Positions 24,227-34,700 of a stretch of 64,000 nt of DNA are shown piece after piece (the stretch's first letter is position 1; each line of letters opens with the position of its first letter). The notes beneath the pieces are model-generated. The model had not been told where the DNA came from. It saw only the letters and a program-made list of their open reading frames with translations, and searched no databases. Both the position numbers and the translations under genes were made by a program. Source of the DNA: Bemisia tabaci (lineage: Eukaryota > Arthropoda > Insecta > Hemiptera > Aleyrodidae); the NCBI RefSeq assembly GCF_918797505.1, contig NC_092802.1:10187480-10251479 (forward strand), written 5' to 3'.

Positions 24227-25493
24227 AAAGGAAAATTTAATGTGTGTTTTGTAAATATTAAGGCGTTTTCTTGTCGTATTTAATGATTTTCAAAGCACAT
24301 TGATTTTTTCTTTTATATTTTGTGTTTTTACTGTGCTGCAGCGTGGTGTGAGCGCAACCAAACGCTCAAAATAGGATGCATTTGACTCTGAGAGATCTAT
24401 GTACAGATGGGCTAAAACCGAAGATTGCGTGCTTCTCGGTTTTTTCCCACTTTTATTCATTTTTGCATAGTTTCTTTCGTCACAACTACTGCTCATTGAC
24501 TTTAATATCGATGCCATCTCTTGGAAAAGGTTTTACAAATATTTGCCACGTTTTAAAAATGTAAATGTTTTAAAATAAAGTAATATTTGTATTAAAAAAA
24601 AGTTTTTATAAGGTTTATTTTTCATCGAAAATTTTAAGGATGGAAATAAAACCAAATATTCTATAAATATTGATCAAAAGAAGGAAATAACATTTCATTA
24701 AAAAAATGAGTTACCACAACAACTCTTCCGTGTCTCTTAATTTTCTCATTTCATTATTGTCAATATAATTTTACATACGGACTAAAATATGACACTTGGA
24801 CCAAGTCACTGTTGCTTATTTCACACGTGGACGTAAACTACTGGACAAAACAGGTGTACGTACAAAAAATTGTTGACGGAATGCCCTGAAACCTTCCATC
24901 CTTCCTTTTTCATGGACAAACACGAAATGGCCTGGATTTCTGTTTCCCTTCGCCTTTCCCTCCTGTTTTTATCTACTGTGCTACGGTCCAGTCGTTTTCA
25001 TGTATCTCACCTGTTGAAATATATACAAGCATACCGAGCTATGACACGCGGCTGAAGCTAGTGGGCTGTAATCTCTAGTCTCGGACTTCTAAAACTGCAC
25101 TTATGCGCCTTGTCTTCAAAGCCCCTCAAATGGGAACTCTACCTGTGGAACTTGTGGGAACTCCCAGATTTATTTGAGATGCAACATACCTGCCATTAAT
25201 TTCCCTATCCAGATTGGTTTTTCAATGAAAAAAAAATAGTAGTTCCTACTTGAAAACTTAAGTCCATATAGAGACTCCGGAACGTGTGGTTTCTCTTCAG
25301 TAATGGGGTGGTTTTTTGGGGTGATAATTTTCAAGAACCTCAGGGTAAAGGATAAAGCATGGAAGGAACTCTAGCAGCATGAAATGTTGTGAAAGTGATT
25401 TTGGTTTAAACCTATCTAATTGCTCATCGTCGTAGATTAAATTTTGTGTGATTTTTCTTTGGCCTACAAAGAATATTCTTAGGAAATTTCGTA

Positions 25494-25730
25494 AAAAAAA
25501 GAAAAAGAAAGAAAGAAAGAAAGAAAGTAGTAGTAGTAGTAGTAAATAATTTTATTTTAAAGCGGTGCTTTAGAAAGAAAGAAAGAAAGTAGTAGTAGTA
25601 GTAAAATAATTTTATTTAAAAAGTAGTAGTAGTAGTAAAATAATTTTATTTTTAAGCGGTGCTTTAGCATCTAAGGCCATTTACACCTCTAAAGAGGGCA
25701 AAAGAAAGAAAGAAAGAAAGAAAGAAAAAA
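25494..25730. repeat. compound microsatellite (GAAA)n/(GTA)n with repeated spacer
   Basis: Three blocks of GAAA and/or GTA repeats alternate with AAATAATTTTATTTT and AAGCGGTGCTTTAG. The whole block is reiterated two to three times. Confidence 0.8.
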
Positions 25731-25825
25731 TATCCAGAACACCTGTTGACATAAGTGTAATTTGGCGTGCATTTCACTTGCAGTCTAATTTGACCACGAC
25801 GAACTCGAGTATGATTTGATGAAAT

Positions 25826-26038
25826 TGCCACACTTCCCTTGATAAAAAATGTATTTTTGAAGAAAGTTATGCATATTTTTCCTTTAAATTTTCAGATATT
25901 TTAGATTGAACTGCCGAAAAAATTTTCTGAAAAATCAGAAATAAAATCTCTACAACTTTCTCAATAAATTCACTTTTAATCAGAGAAAATTTGGCTGCGC
26001 CTAGGGCTAATACGGCGTTTTTCCTTAGCACGGCAGAA
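25826..26038. mobile_element. MITE family A, left-truncated, first of three in tandem
   Basis: The interior and right arm are intact (GGCGTTTTTCCTTAGCACGG). The spacer after it (26039-26189) is copied after the next A element. Confidence 0.7.
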
Positions 26039-26189
26039 TTGCTGGTATTGTGATACTCGTGTATTTTTCTTAGAAGGGGACGACACGTTACGACACGCTT
26101 TTTGAGTTTCGGGCAAAAAGGAATGGAAATTACAGTTGCCTCCGTGGCGTACAGAAAATACAAGCACTCGGCAATACGACGTCATCAGA

Positions 26190-26445
26190 ATACTTCCGTC
26201 CTAAGGAAGCACGCCGTATGGATATTCCAGAGTTGCAAAATTCCTCTTGATAAAACATGTACTTTTTAGGAAAGTTATACTTGCCTTTCCTTGAAATTTT
26301 CAGATATTTTAGATAAAATTGCGGGCAAAAGTCTCAGAAAAATTAAAAGAAAAATATCTACGAATCTACTCGAACATTCGTGATTTGTCTAAGGAAATTT
26401 GACATCTGAAGGTTCATATGGCGTTTTTCCTTAGCACGGCAGTAT
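26190..26445. mobile_element. MITE family A, second of three in tandem
   Basis: ATACTTCCGTCCTAAGGAAG to TTTTTCCTTAGCACGGCAGT-AT. The following spacer 26446-26618 repeats 26039-26189 (shared GAGTTTCGGGC, CGGCGTACAGAAAAT, CAAGCACTCGGCAATA). Confidence 0.8.
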
Positions 26446-26782
26446 TGTTGGCATTGTGATACTGTTTTCTCCGTACTTTTCTTAAGCTGGAGACAGCACG
26501 TTATTTTACACTTTTCGAGTTTCGGGCGCAACTCTCTTGAAAAAGGAACAGTAATTACAGTTACCTACCTCCGCGGCGTACAGAAAATGCAAGCACTCGG
26601 CAATAAGACGTCATCAGAATACTGCCGTGCTAAAGAAGAACGCCTACAAACATTCAAGAGTTGCCAAATTCCCTCTTAGAAAATATTAATTTTTGAGAAT
26701 AGTCATGAATATGTTGTTTTTTTTTGTTTTTTTTTTTTATTTTTTTTTTTTAAATTTTAAGAGGCTTAAGATCCAATGGACC

Positions 26783-27325
26783 ACTAGACAAGGTACGAAT
26801 TTAAGCATTCTGATACATGTTTCTTAACCAGAATTTCACGTAGAGAACGATGCGCGCAACGAAAACTAATGAAACAAACTCCAAACGAAAAAATTAATAG
26901 TGTATTTATTTTACATTGGTTACGAGGAATTTGAACTGCCCGCTGACAAGAAAGTCAAAGCTCTACGTGAGTCAAATCGCGCACTACAACGGTTTCAACA
27001 AGCTTCTCAATCGAGCAATGTTCATTTCCCACCATGTGTTGTTCAAACTATAAACAATTTGCTACAGCTGAGCCAAAGCGTCAAGATTGAGGTTGCCAGA
27101 TTTTTATATCGCAGAGACTGCCATGATAACAGTTAGCCCACGATGTGAATCACGCAGAGTATTAAGTTTTCATGAGCGGGTGGTTTGAATTCACGCATCA
27201 AGAATCATTAAATATCTTCGGAAGGAGTTGATTTCGGTAATTTACGTTGTGCGCGTCGTATTCTACTTGAAATTTTAGTTATAAAACATGTATCAGAATG
27301 ATGAAATTCGTACATTGTCTAAACA
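26783..27325. mobile_element. element F with about 45-bp inverted ends
   Basis: Left ACTAGACAAGGTACGAATTT then AAGCATTCTGATACATGTTT; right AAACATGTATCAGAATG then AAATTCGTACATTGTCTAAA. It contains a 78-codon ORF (26900-27136) with no recognised domain. A partial F end is seen at 29718-29750. Confidence 0.75.
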
Positions 27326-27379
27326 GTACATTGCGGATAAAAGTCTCTGAAAAATTAAGAGTAAAATATCTAAGAAATT

Positions 27380-27794
27380 ACACTGAAAAAAAATTCTCGG
27401 CGTTTTTATTAAGGTCCGTTGGTACCTTTACCATCTCACTTTTTTATCAATTATTGGTAATTTTACCAAGACAGACTGGTAAGCTTACCTAAAAACCGGC
27501 ATTTTTACTGTTTTTTTCAGGTAAGAATACCACTTTTATCGGTAATCAATTCCCGGTAACTTTGCCATTTTATCTCGGTAATTCTACCGCAGTCGATAAA
27601 AAATATTGTTGTTTTTACCAAGGTCCAGTAAAATTACCGAGAAAGTTCAATAATTTCACCGCGATTTCTCGATAAAATTACCAATTCCATAAATGATAAT
27701 TTTACCAAGAAAAAACTGGGATCAAATAGAACCCTGAATTCTTGGTAATTTGTCCCTTTTCTTAGTAAATACACCGAGATTTTTTTTTCAGTGT
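27380..27794. mobile_element. MITE family E, copy 2 (nested in A)
   Basis: Ends ACACTGAAAAAAAATTCTCG and GAGATTTTTTTTTCAGTGT. Nearly identical to 1945-2358 across its length. Confidence 0.85.
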
Positions 27795-27875
27795 ACCCAA
27801 AAATTCGTGATTTGTCTCTGGCAATTTGGCATCGCCTGAAGGCTCTTACGGCGTTCTTCCTTAGCACGACAGAAT

Positions 27876-28552
27876 AGGGGGTGAACGGGGTGGTGGGGGG
27901 GGGGGTGTTCAAAAAAGCGGATAGGGTTCGGCGCGGGTCCATTAGGGCGGTAGCAGCGGCATCATTCATCCGCCACCAGCGAAGAAGAGCGACGCCGCCG
28001 TGAGGTTGTGACTCCGCAGGGAGAGATTCCCGCATTCAGGCTCGGCGCCCGTACACCTCCCCTTCCCTCCTTTTTAAATTGCTCAATTTCCCTATTTCCT
28101 GTATTTTTATAGGTCCGTCTGACCTCCATCTTGAAGAATGGAGGACCCGCCGGGAGTCGTAACAAAGGCGAGCTAAGGAGTCCGGGCTTTGCCGTTCCCG
28201 GTCCGAATCCCGCGTTCCCCGGTTCACATACACGCGAGATATATTGTAGCAGCGGAGCGCTGTGCAAACCTAAACGTTATTACATCCCTTTATGCATACG
28301 TTGCCTTGTCTCCCCGCGTCCATACCTCATAACCCCCCCCCCGCCCTCGCTCGCTTGGGAGGCTCTTGTTATTTGTAGTTGAGCTGTTCTTGTGTTCCCG
28401 GATTCGTATAAATACCCGCACAATTGCGCCCCGCGTCCGCGGGTATGCTTTTGGCTCGGCTCTTTCTGCCGGGTTGCAGGAGTGATCCGGAAAGCACGAA
28501 TTTCGTCGACGAGACTACAAAAATAAACGTCTGGATTCCATTTTTTTCACAT
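27876..28552. other. CpG-dense stretch, no gene called
   Basis: A poly-G run (27893-27905) opens a GC-rich region with overlapping ORFs on both strands. No family motif is seen. Confidence 0.3.
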
Positions 28553-28980
28553 AATTTAAGCTCGTTTTTAAATTTTTTTCGAAGCTTATTTCACATTTAG
28601 AGGTCTCGGAAAACAAGCCAAAATATTTCGCCCCAATTTTTTTTTTTTTTTTTTTTAGTTTTTCTAACAACATAATTTATTCTATGAAAGCACTACAACT
28701 ATACCCTTTTAATATTTGGACGTATTTCTACTTAATATTATTTTCTTTGAATCCTTATTGAACATTTAAAGGGTTTGAAAAACAAGCCCACAGCGTATTT
28801 CATTTTGGTGACTATTCCGTTAATTTTTTGTTTTGTTTTGTTTTTCCAACAGCACAATTTATTCTATGAAAGTACTAGAACCATCATTTGAATATTTGGA
28901 CGTATTCCTACTTGATATTAAGTTCTTTCAATCCTTATTACACATTATTACACACAGCGTATTTCACTTTGGTGACTATT

Positions 28981-29019
<39 letters not shown>
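28553..29019. repeat. imperfect tandem repeat, about 190 bp, with poly-T runs
   Basis: Blocks AATTTATTCTATGAAAG, ATATTTGGACGTATTYCTAC and CACAGCGTATTTCA recur in order. A run of about 37 T closes it at 28983-29019. Confidence 0.65.
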
Positions 29020-29023
<4 letters not shown>

Positions 29024-29034
29024 AATATAATTCT

Positions 29035-29206
29035 TTTTAGAATCCCGGATAGTGCGTTCTGTCAAACGAAACTAAGCGCAATAGAAAAGCATTGTGAGGG
29101 TAGGACGGAATGAGCTTGTCGTTATGATCTACCCACCAATTCAACCAATTCCCCTTCTTCTCCCTATGCCGCTTGGTTCCATTTAGCAGGAATGCGTCCA
29201 TTTATG
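29035..29206. mobile_element. MITE family G, type 2, partial
   Basis: GAATCCCGGATAGTGCGTTC and CGCTTGGTTCCATTTAGCAG then GAATGCGTCCATTT match the 42.9 kb copy, including the shared right tip. The left tip is missing. Confidence 0.65.
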
Positions 29207-29455
29207 GTACCTATCAGTCTGATTCAAGTTTATTACTCGGGGGTTAACTGTGTATAACATATGATAAATTATAAATTAATCTTTACATTAAATTGCCTCA
29301 TGGTACATGATGACAGTGACATTTAATACCAACAATTCTGGTGGTGTAAGTTTGAAGCGCATTTTACAATTTTGTGGAAAGAACCTCGCTCTGGTAGAGA
29401 CAAACCCAATGAGACAAACGTATCGAGGTCCTTTTTGATGTAAATGATTGTTCAG

Positions 29456-29686
29456 CACCGGAAAAAAATCACATTGGATCTAGAGTCCAGACTCTTGAAA
29501 GCATTGACAAGAGAAAGGACTCTTGATTCAATCAGATTTAAGCTTAAATCAAAAGGAAATCCGCTCAAATTAAGAGGCTTTGTTCTTGATTTAAGCTTAA
29601 ATCTGATTGGACCAAGAGTATTTTTTCTTGTCGATGTTTTTAAGAGTCTGAACTTTGGATGCAATGTGTTTTTTTTCTTCCAGTGA
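29456..29686. mobile_element. MITE family B, copy 4
   Basis: Ends CACCGGAAAAAAATCACATT and TTTTTTCTTCCAGTG. The flanking sequence AAACGTATCGAGG with TTTTTGATG is repeated on both sides (29418 and 29772). Confidence 0.75.
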
Positions 29687-31489
29687 AACGTATTTCACGT
29701 TAAATTTACAGAGGGAAACATGTATCAGAATGTTTAAATTTATACAGCGTGTGGTGATCCATCGAGGCAAACGTATCGAGGTACTTTTTGATGTGATTAA
29801 TTGTATAGAAGCCCCTGGAACTTAATATAAAGTGCGCACAAAAAAACCGCAAGAACCGTAATAAATATTTGCAGTGTAATGTAAAGAGGACACATCAGAA
29901 GTCGTGAATTCCTCGCGAGTGTAAGAAAAAGTATTGCGTAAAAACCACTGCAGATGCAGCAGTTTCAGCACCCAAGAGCTGTTTCGCCTAACCAACTGAA
30001 TGCAGGCGAATTGCGCCACGTGGAATTTGCTGTAGTCTCAAATGAGCAATAGAAAACTGAACATGGGTTGCCTTCAATTGAGCGCTTAGGCAAACACATG
30101 CGCTCAAATGGTCATCCTGCACTGATGTCCTGTTTTTTTTCAATAGAAGTTGACGCAAGCACGCACCTCACTTGCAAACGAACACGCATATTCCTTTTCC
30201 AAGAATCTCTCATCCAATGTAGAGCAATCTATGAAAATTTCGAGCAATTATCATAACCTTTACAGAATAACAATGATAATAAATAAATGTCCAAATAATT
30301 TAAAAGATAATTAAGTAATTACAAAATGTTGTAATTTATTTGATCAAGTCTGTTATAGAAGTACAAACAATTAAACATAAACAAATATCTGAAAGAAAAG
30401 TAGAGATTTTGAGAAGTTTAAATTAAAGTGCGTTTCCTCATTTGGACTAATCCCAACCAACAAATGAAATATTCAGTACATTTCTGATACTTCAAGGTAG
30501 ACATGGAATATTCAGGATCGTACCAGTCTGGAAAATATTTCTGCGATAAAATTCAAAACACTATACAGGAAAAAAGAAATTATCTCTTTGCTATACGATA
30601 TAAATGTTGAAATTAAACGCACATACATTGTTGCGGACACAATCGCATGCAGGCAGCCGTTCATGCACTTTAACAGCAGATCAAGGCCACCCTGAGTTAT
30701 TTATTTTAAGAGACATAGCACTATGTCTGATGCCAGATGAAATCAATCATTCCAGAAGCAACTTTCCACTTCGAACGAGCTGCTCTGTCTAATGGAATAG
30801 AGACCTTAAAACAAATCATCGTGTTTGATTTTGTGCATGAATCTCATATATCTCCACACGTAGAAGTGAAAAAAATAGAGAAAATGTAATTTTTCCTGGT
30901 AATTGAAATTATAAGTAAGCGCTGTGAGTAATATTACAATATGCGTCAAGCTGAGTGCAAAAATTAAAAATATACACACAGCACATGCCGAATAATTTTT
31001 CCCCTCAGGGTAAAATTTTGATTGACGTAAAAAAATTAGAGATAAAAGAAACTTAATGAGGTTCACACTCGATGGGGTTTTCCTTGCAGGCTGTAAACCT
31101 TTAATGTTGGCAAGCATTTATATCCTGTGGTAGTCGATAACTCTTCTTTCTCAGACAACCTCAAATCACACCAAAAAATCTTGTTGAATATCACCAGTTT
31201 AGGTTGTCGTCTCAATTTTAAATAAATAAGTTTCAATACCTCAGGACCGCCTAAGGACGGTGTAAAAAATACCTCAAAACATAAAGCGTCTAAGTTGGCA
31301 ACAATGCAGAGGAACAAATTGTAAAACCAGATGAAATGTAAAAAAGGTAGGTGAAGCAAAAAGAGAAAGAAGAAAAAACTGAACGAACAAGTGACGCAAA
31401 AGTTTGAGGCCCCTAGGACAGGACGACGATCGCACTCGCTGGTTCGGATGAGCTTGTGTCACTAGCTCATTGATGTTGTTCGTTAAGTC
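29687..31489. other. no gene seen; upstream flank of the astacin gene
   Basis: AT-rich spacer with a partial element F end (29718-29750). No TATA box or other clear promoter motif before the first exon. The short ORFs at 30604-30792 and 31117-30806 lack motifs. Confidence 0.35.
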
Positions 31490-31633
31490 ATGTTCATTTT
31501 CACGGGCGTTTTGCTGTTGTTCGTTTTTGAAGTTATTTTTGAGGGTAGTAGTCGCGAGGTCAACTTACGCAACGGCGGAGTTATTAGGGTTGAAGACGAG
31601 TACAGATCAGCGCGAGAGAGTGGAGGTACAATG
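31490..31633 (+). CDS. astacin gene exon 1: signal peptide and pro-region
   Basis: The exon has 48 codons beginning MFIFTGVLLLFVFEVIF, a classic hydrophobic signal peptide, followed by a charged stretch. It ends at ACAATG|GTAAGAA in phase 0, matching exon 2. No TATA box is obvious upstream. A TCATTG at about 31467 could be an initiator, but this is weak. Exon 1 is the least certain coding exon because pro-regions are poorly conserved; its phase and the adjacent signal peptide support it. Confidence 0.72.
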
Positions 31634-31721
31634 GTAAGAATTTGTAACTTTTGCGTAAATATATATTCATGTTTGCAGTAGAAAAACAAAGGGGAAACGG
31701 GAATCAAGGTGAAAATACACA

Positions 31722-31761
<40 letters not shown>

Positions 31762-34700
31762 AAAAAAAAAAAAAAAAAAAAACGAGACGTTTTGACTCAA
31801 AACTGAGTCATTTTCAGTAGATTTTTCTCAGATCCCGGCCACCACCATGTACAGGGCTCAGGTTTTTCATCGTTTTTTTTTAAATTGTATCTATTCATGT
31901 TTGGATAGTTAAATGATGTAAAGTATAGGATAAAACACTAGATCATGTTTAGATGGTTAGAAAATTTAATGTAACTGTCTAAAACGCCGTCCAAGCTTCA
32001 AGTCTTCATGCGAAAAATTGGCACAGATTTAAGCATTAGGTATTATTGGTGACGTTACCATAGAGATTCTCCGTATAGAGATACTCTCTGATTGGCTGAG
32101 CCATCTTAAGCTATCGTGCAGATGTGTTGCACCAAAAAAACAAGAAAAGCAGTAATGATGAGACTTAAAATTATTGTAATTGTGGTTTTGCTTCGGCATC
32201 GTTACTCAAATTACATGGTCAAATACGCTTACCCACTTTTAGAGCTAATTTTGCTTATTAGCTACGAAAAAAAAGGCTTGAACTTAGGCTTCTGTAGTGA
32301 CAGCATTGGCATGTGTGTCATCTGTCCTCAACTCCGTAATATTGAACTCGAAAGATCTCGGAGGCCTCGGCCATAAATATGACGAGTGAAAGCATAGAAC
32401 TGTTATCGCACCTTTATAAAGCCTGCTTCATATTACTTTTTTTATTTTCCTCTGTGCGCGGGATAGGGAATTGAATGTAACATAAATGGGAAAGTAGTCT
32501 GAAACGGGCTATAATACACATAACATTCGTGGAACGCGTTTCCGGTGCTGAATATTCAGAAGTCGGAAATCGCCCATGCCCGGACTTCATTTGGATCGTG
32601 TTAAGCAGAATGGAGCCAGCCACATCAGCTCAAATTCAATTGCGCAGTCTATTTTTTTACAAATTTTTTTATTTCTGTTTCAGTCATTTCGGTGGACGAA
32701 CGGGTCATAAGACAGTATGTTGGAGTATTTTGCCAACGTGCGTTAAAAATTCAGCACGAAGCTGAAAATCTCAATACAGAGGGATAGCGTTGCACCAAAC
32801 AGCATATCGACGGTGAAACTACCAAACCACGTATCTCGTTTGCGGTGTTTAAAAATCTCCGCTCACATTTAATTTTTTTGAAGTAGACCATATCAATATC
32901 ATTCCTTGAAATTTTCACGGAATTTTCTCCGCACGAAGAGGAAAAATCACAGAAATTTTCAAGACCGGATGTTAAGTAGCTTTTCATTTAAAAAATAAAG
33001 TATGACAGGAAGTCTGCGACGTCGCAAACCGAGATACGTGGTTTGGTAGTTTCACCGTCGATATCTCTTTCAGGGAAAACTGTGCTCATATGAGTTTTTT
33101 TCCTCTGTGTTGAGATTTTCAGCTTTATGCTGAATTGTGAACTCACGTTGGCAAAATACTCGAACATACTGTCTATTTTTTACATAAGAACGGTTTTGCT
33201 GATTTTTGTGCGAATCCAGTGAACCTCCTCATTGAAACTTTTTGAGACCCGCACAAGAAAAGAACCAAACCTGATAATTAAAAACTTAAAAACTCACTCA
33301 CTGAGAATGCCGGAGTTGTGAGTAGGCGAAACGCGTCCGCAAACAAAAATATTACGTGCAAGTGAGTTTTTGAGTATTTTTATTGAGTGACTTTTCTGCA
33401 TACTACGAGGCAAATTTAAAAACTTTTCAAAAAAATTCGCACGAACGTTCTCTCGTTAAAAATTGAACTCCTCGGTTGAGTTTGGCAATAAATGATGTAG
33501 TTTGGCTTCTTTTCGGTAAAAGCGGGTCCATTTTACCCACATCACCACACCGTGTAGTCCCCAATGAGAATAAATCAATGAATACTACCTTTCTATAATA
33601 CAATAGTAATGGGTCGGTAGCGGTGATCACAGAATCGTGTTTTGATGCTCGATTCTTGCAGTTTGGCTAGAAATATTGAGATTTTTCCAAACCGCAACTT
33701 TCTACGTTCAATATCAACCGAATTATCGCCCTTTGAAAAGTTGGGTTTTTGACGTCATCCACTGCGGTAGTGACGCCCGTGGTTTCTTTCACCTTGCTTT
33801 CATCGGTCAGTGACGCACTGGTTACTCAACGTGAAACTTGGATGAAAACAAGGTGGAATGAACCCAAGTCTTGTAGGCGCTAATATGCGTTCTACGCAAC
33901 TGACCGACTGCACTGCTTTTGGCGCAATGCGAGAAGTATTCATGCGGTCTTGTAGGCGCTAATATGCGGTTCACGCCGACCGCACTGTTTGGTGCAATGC
34001 GTGAAGTATTTCCTCAGTCTGGCAGGCGCTAATATCATTCATCCGAGTTTCACGTTGGGTAACCAGTGCAAAAGTGCGTCGCTAATGAAAACAAGGTTGA
34101 AGAGACCAAGGGTGTCACTACCTCGGTGGATGACGTCAAAAACCCGACTTTTCAATGGGCGATATCCCGGTTGTTGAACGTGGAAAGTTGCGGTTTTGAC
34201 AGATCTTATTATTTTCAGCTTATCTACAAGAATCAAGCATCAAAGCATGATTCTGTGACCAGCGCAACTGACTCATTGGTGTACTGCGGACCGATTATTG
34301 AAATTGACACACAAAGCTATAGACAAAGATGACAAAAGGGATATGGAGGGAATCTATTGGTGGAACTTGGTGGTTGCAATGGACAAAGGCAGTAGGTAAT
34401 AGATTAAATATAACGGCAACCCACGAGAAGCCCGACAATTAGTCCATCATTTTCTCCCTTAGTTTACAAGAACCATACATTTCAGCCATTAGGATAGCTC
34501 CATACCCCCTATGTCTTCTTTGTCTATAGCTTTGTCTATCAATTTCAATAATCAGCCCGCAGGCATTTGAATTTCTCCTTATTCGTATCTCTTACAGTTG
34601 CGGAGCAAGAAAATGCTTAAAAACAACCATCTTTTATGGAAGAGCGCAGCGGTTATTTACAAGATTGACGTTGACATCGGTAAGTTGATTGAATCATGAC

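Larger units (their letters stand above)
23641..24800. repeat. dispersed repeat K, copy 1
   Basis: It shares with 48100-49030 a series of blocks: GCCTTCAATTTTGTA, the palindrome described next, GGAGTCA...CTCATGATTTT, GTGCTGCAGCGTGGTGTGAG, CAACCAAACGCTCAAAAT and TCAATATAATTTTACA. One foldback (23987-24226) interrupts it. I see no coding potential. Confidence 0.7.
26619..27875. mobile_element. MITE family A, third in tandem, carrying two nested insertions
   Basis: The left arm ATACTGCCGTGCTAAAGAAG and right arm CGTTCTTCCTTAGCACGACA are 1.2 kb apart. Element F (about 26783-27325, preceded by a T-rich tract) and element E (27380-27794) interrupt it. The interior between them, TCTCTGAAAAATTAAGAGTA, matches the second tandem copy. 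Confidence 0.8.
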
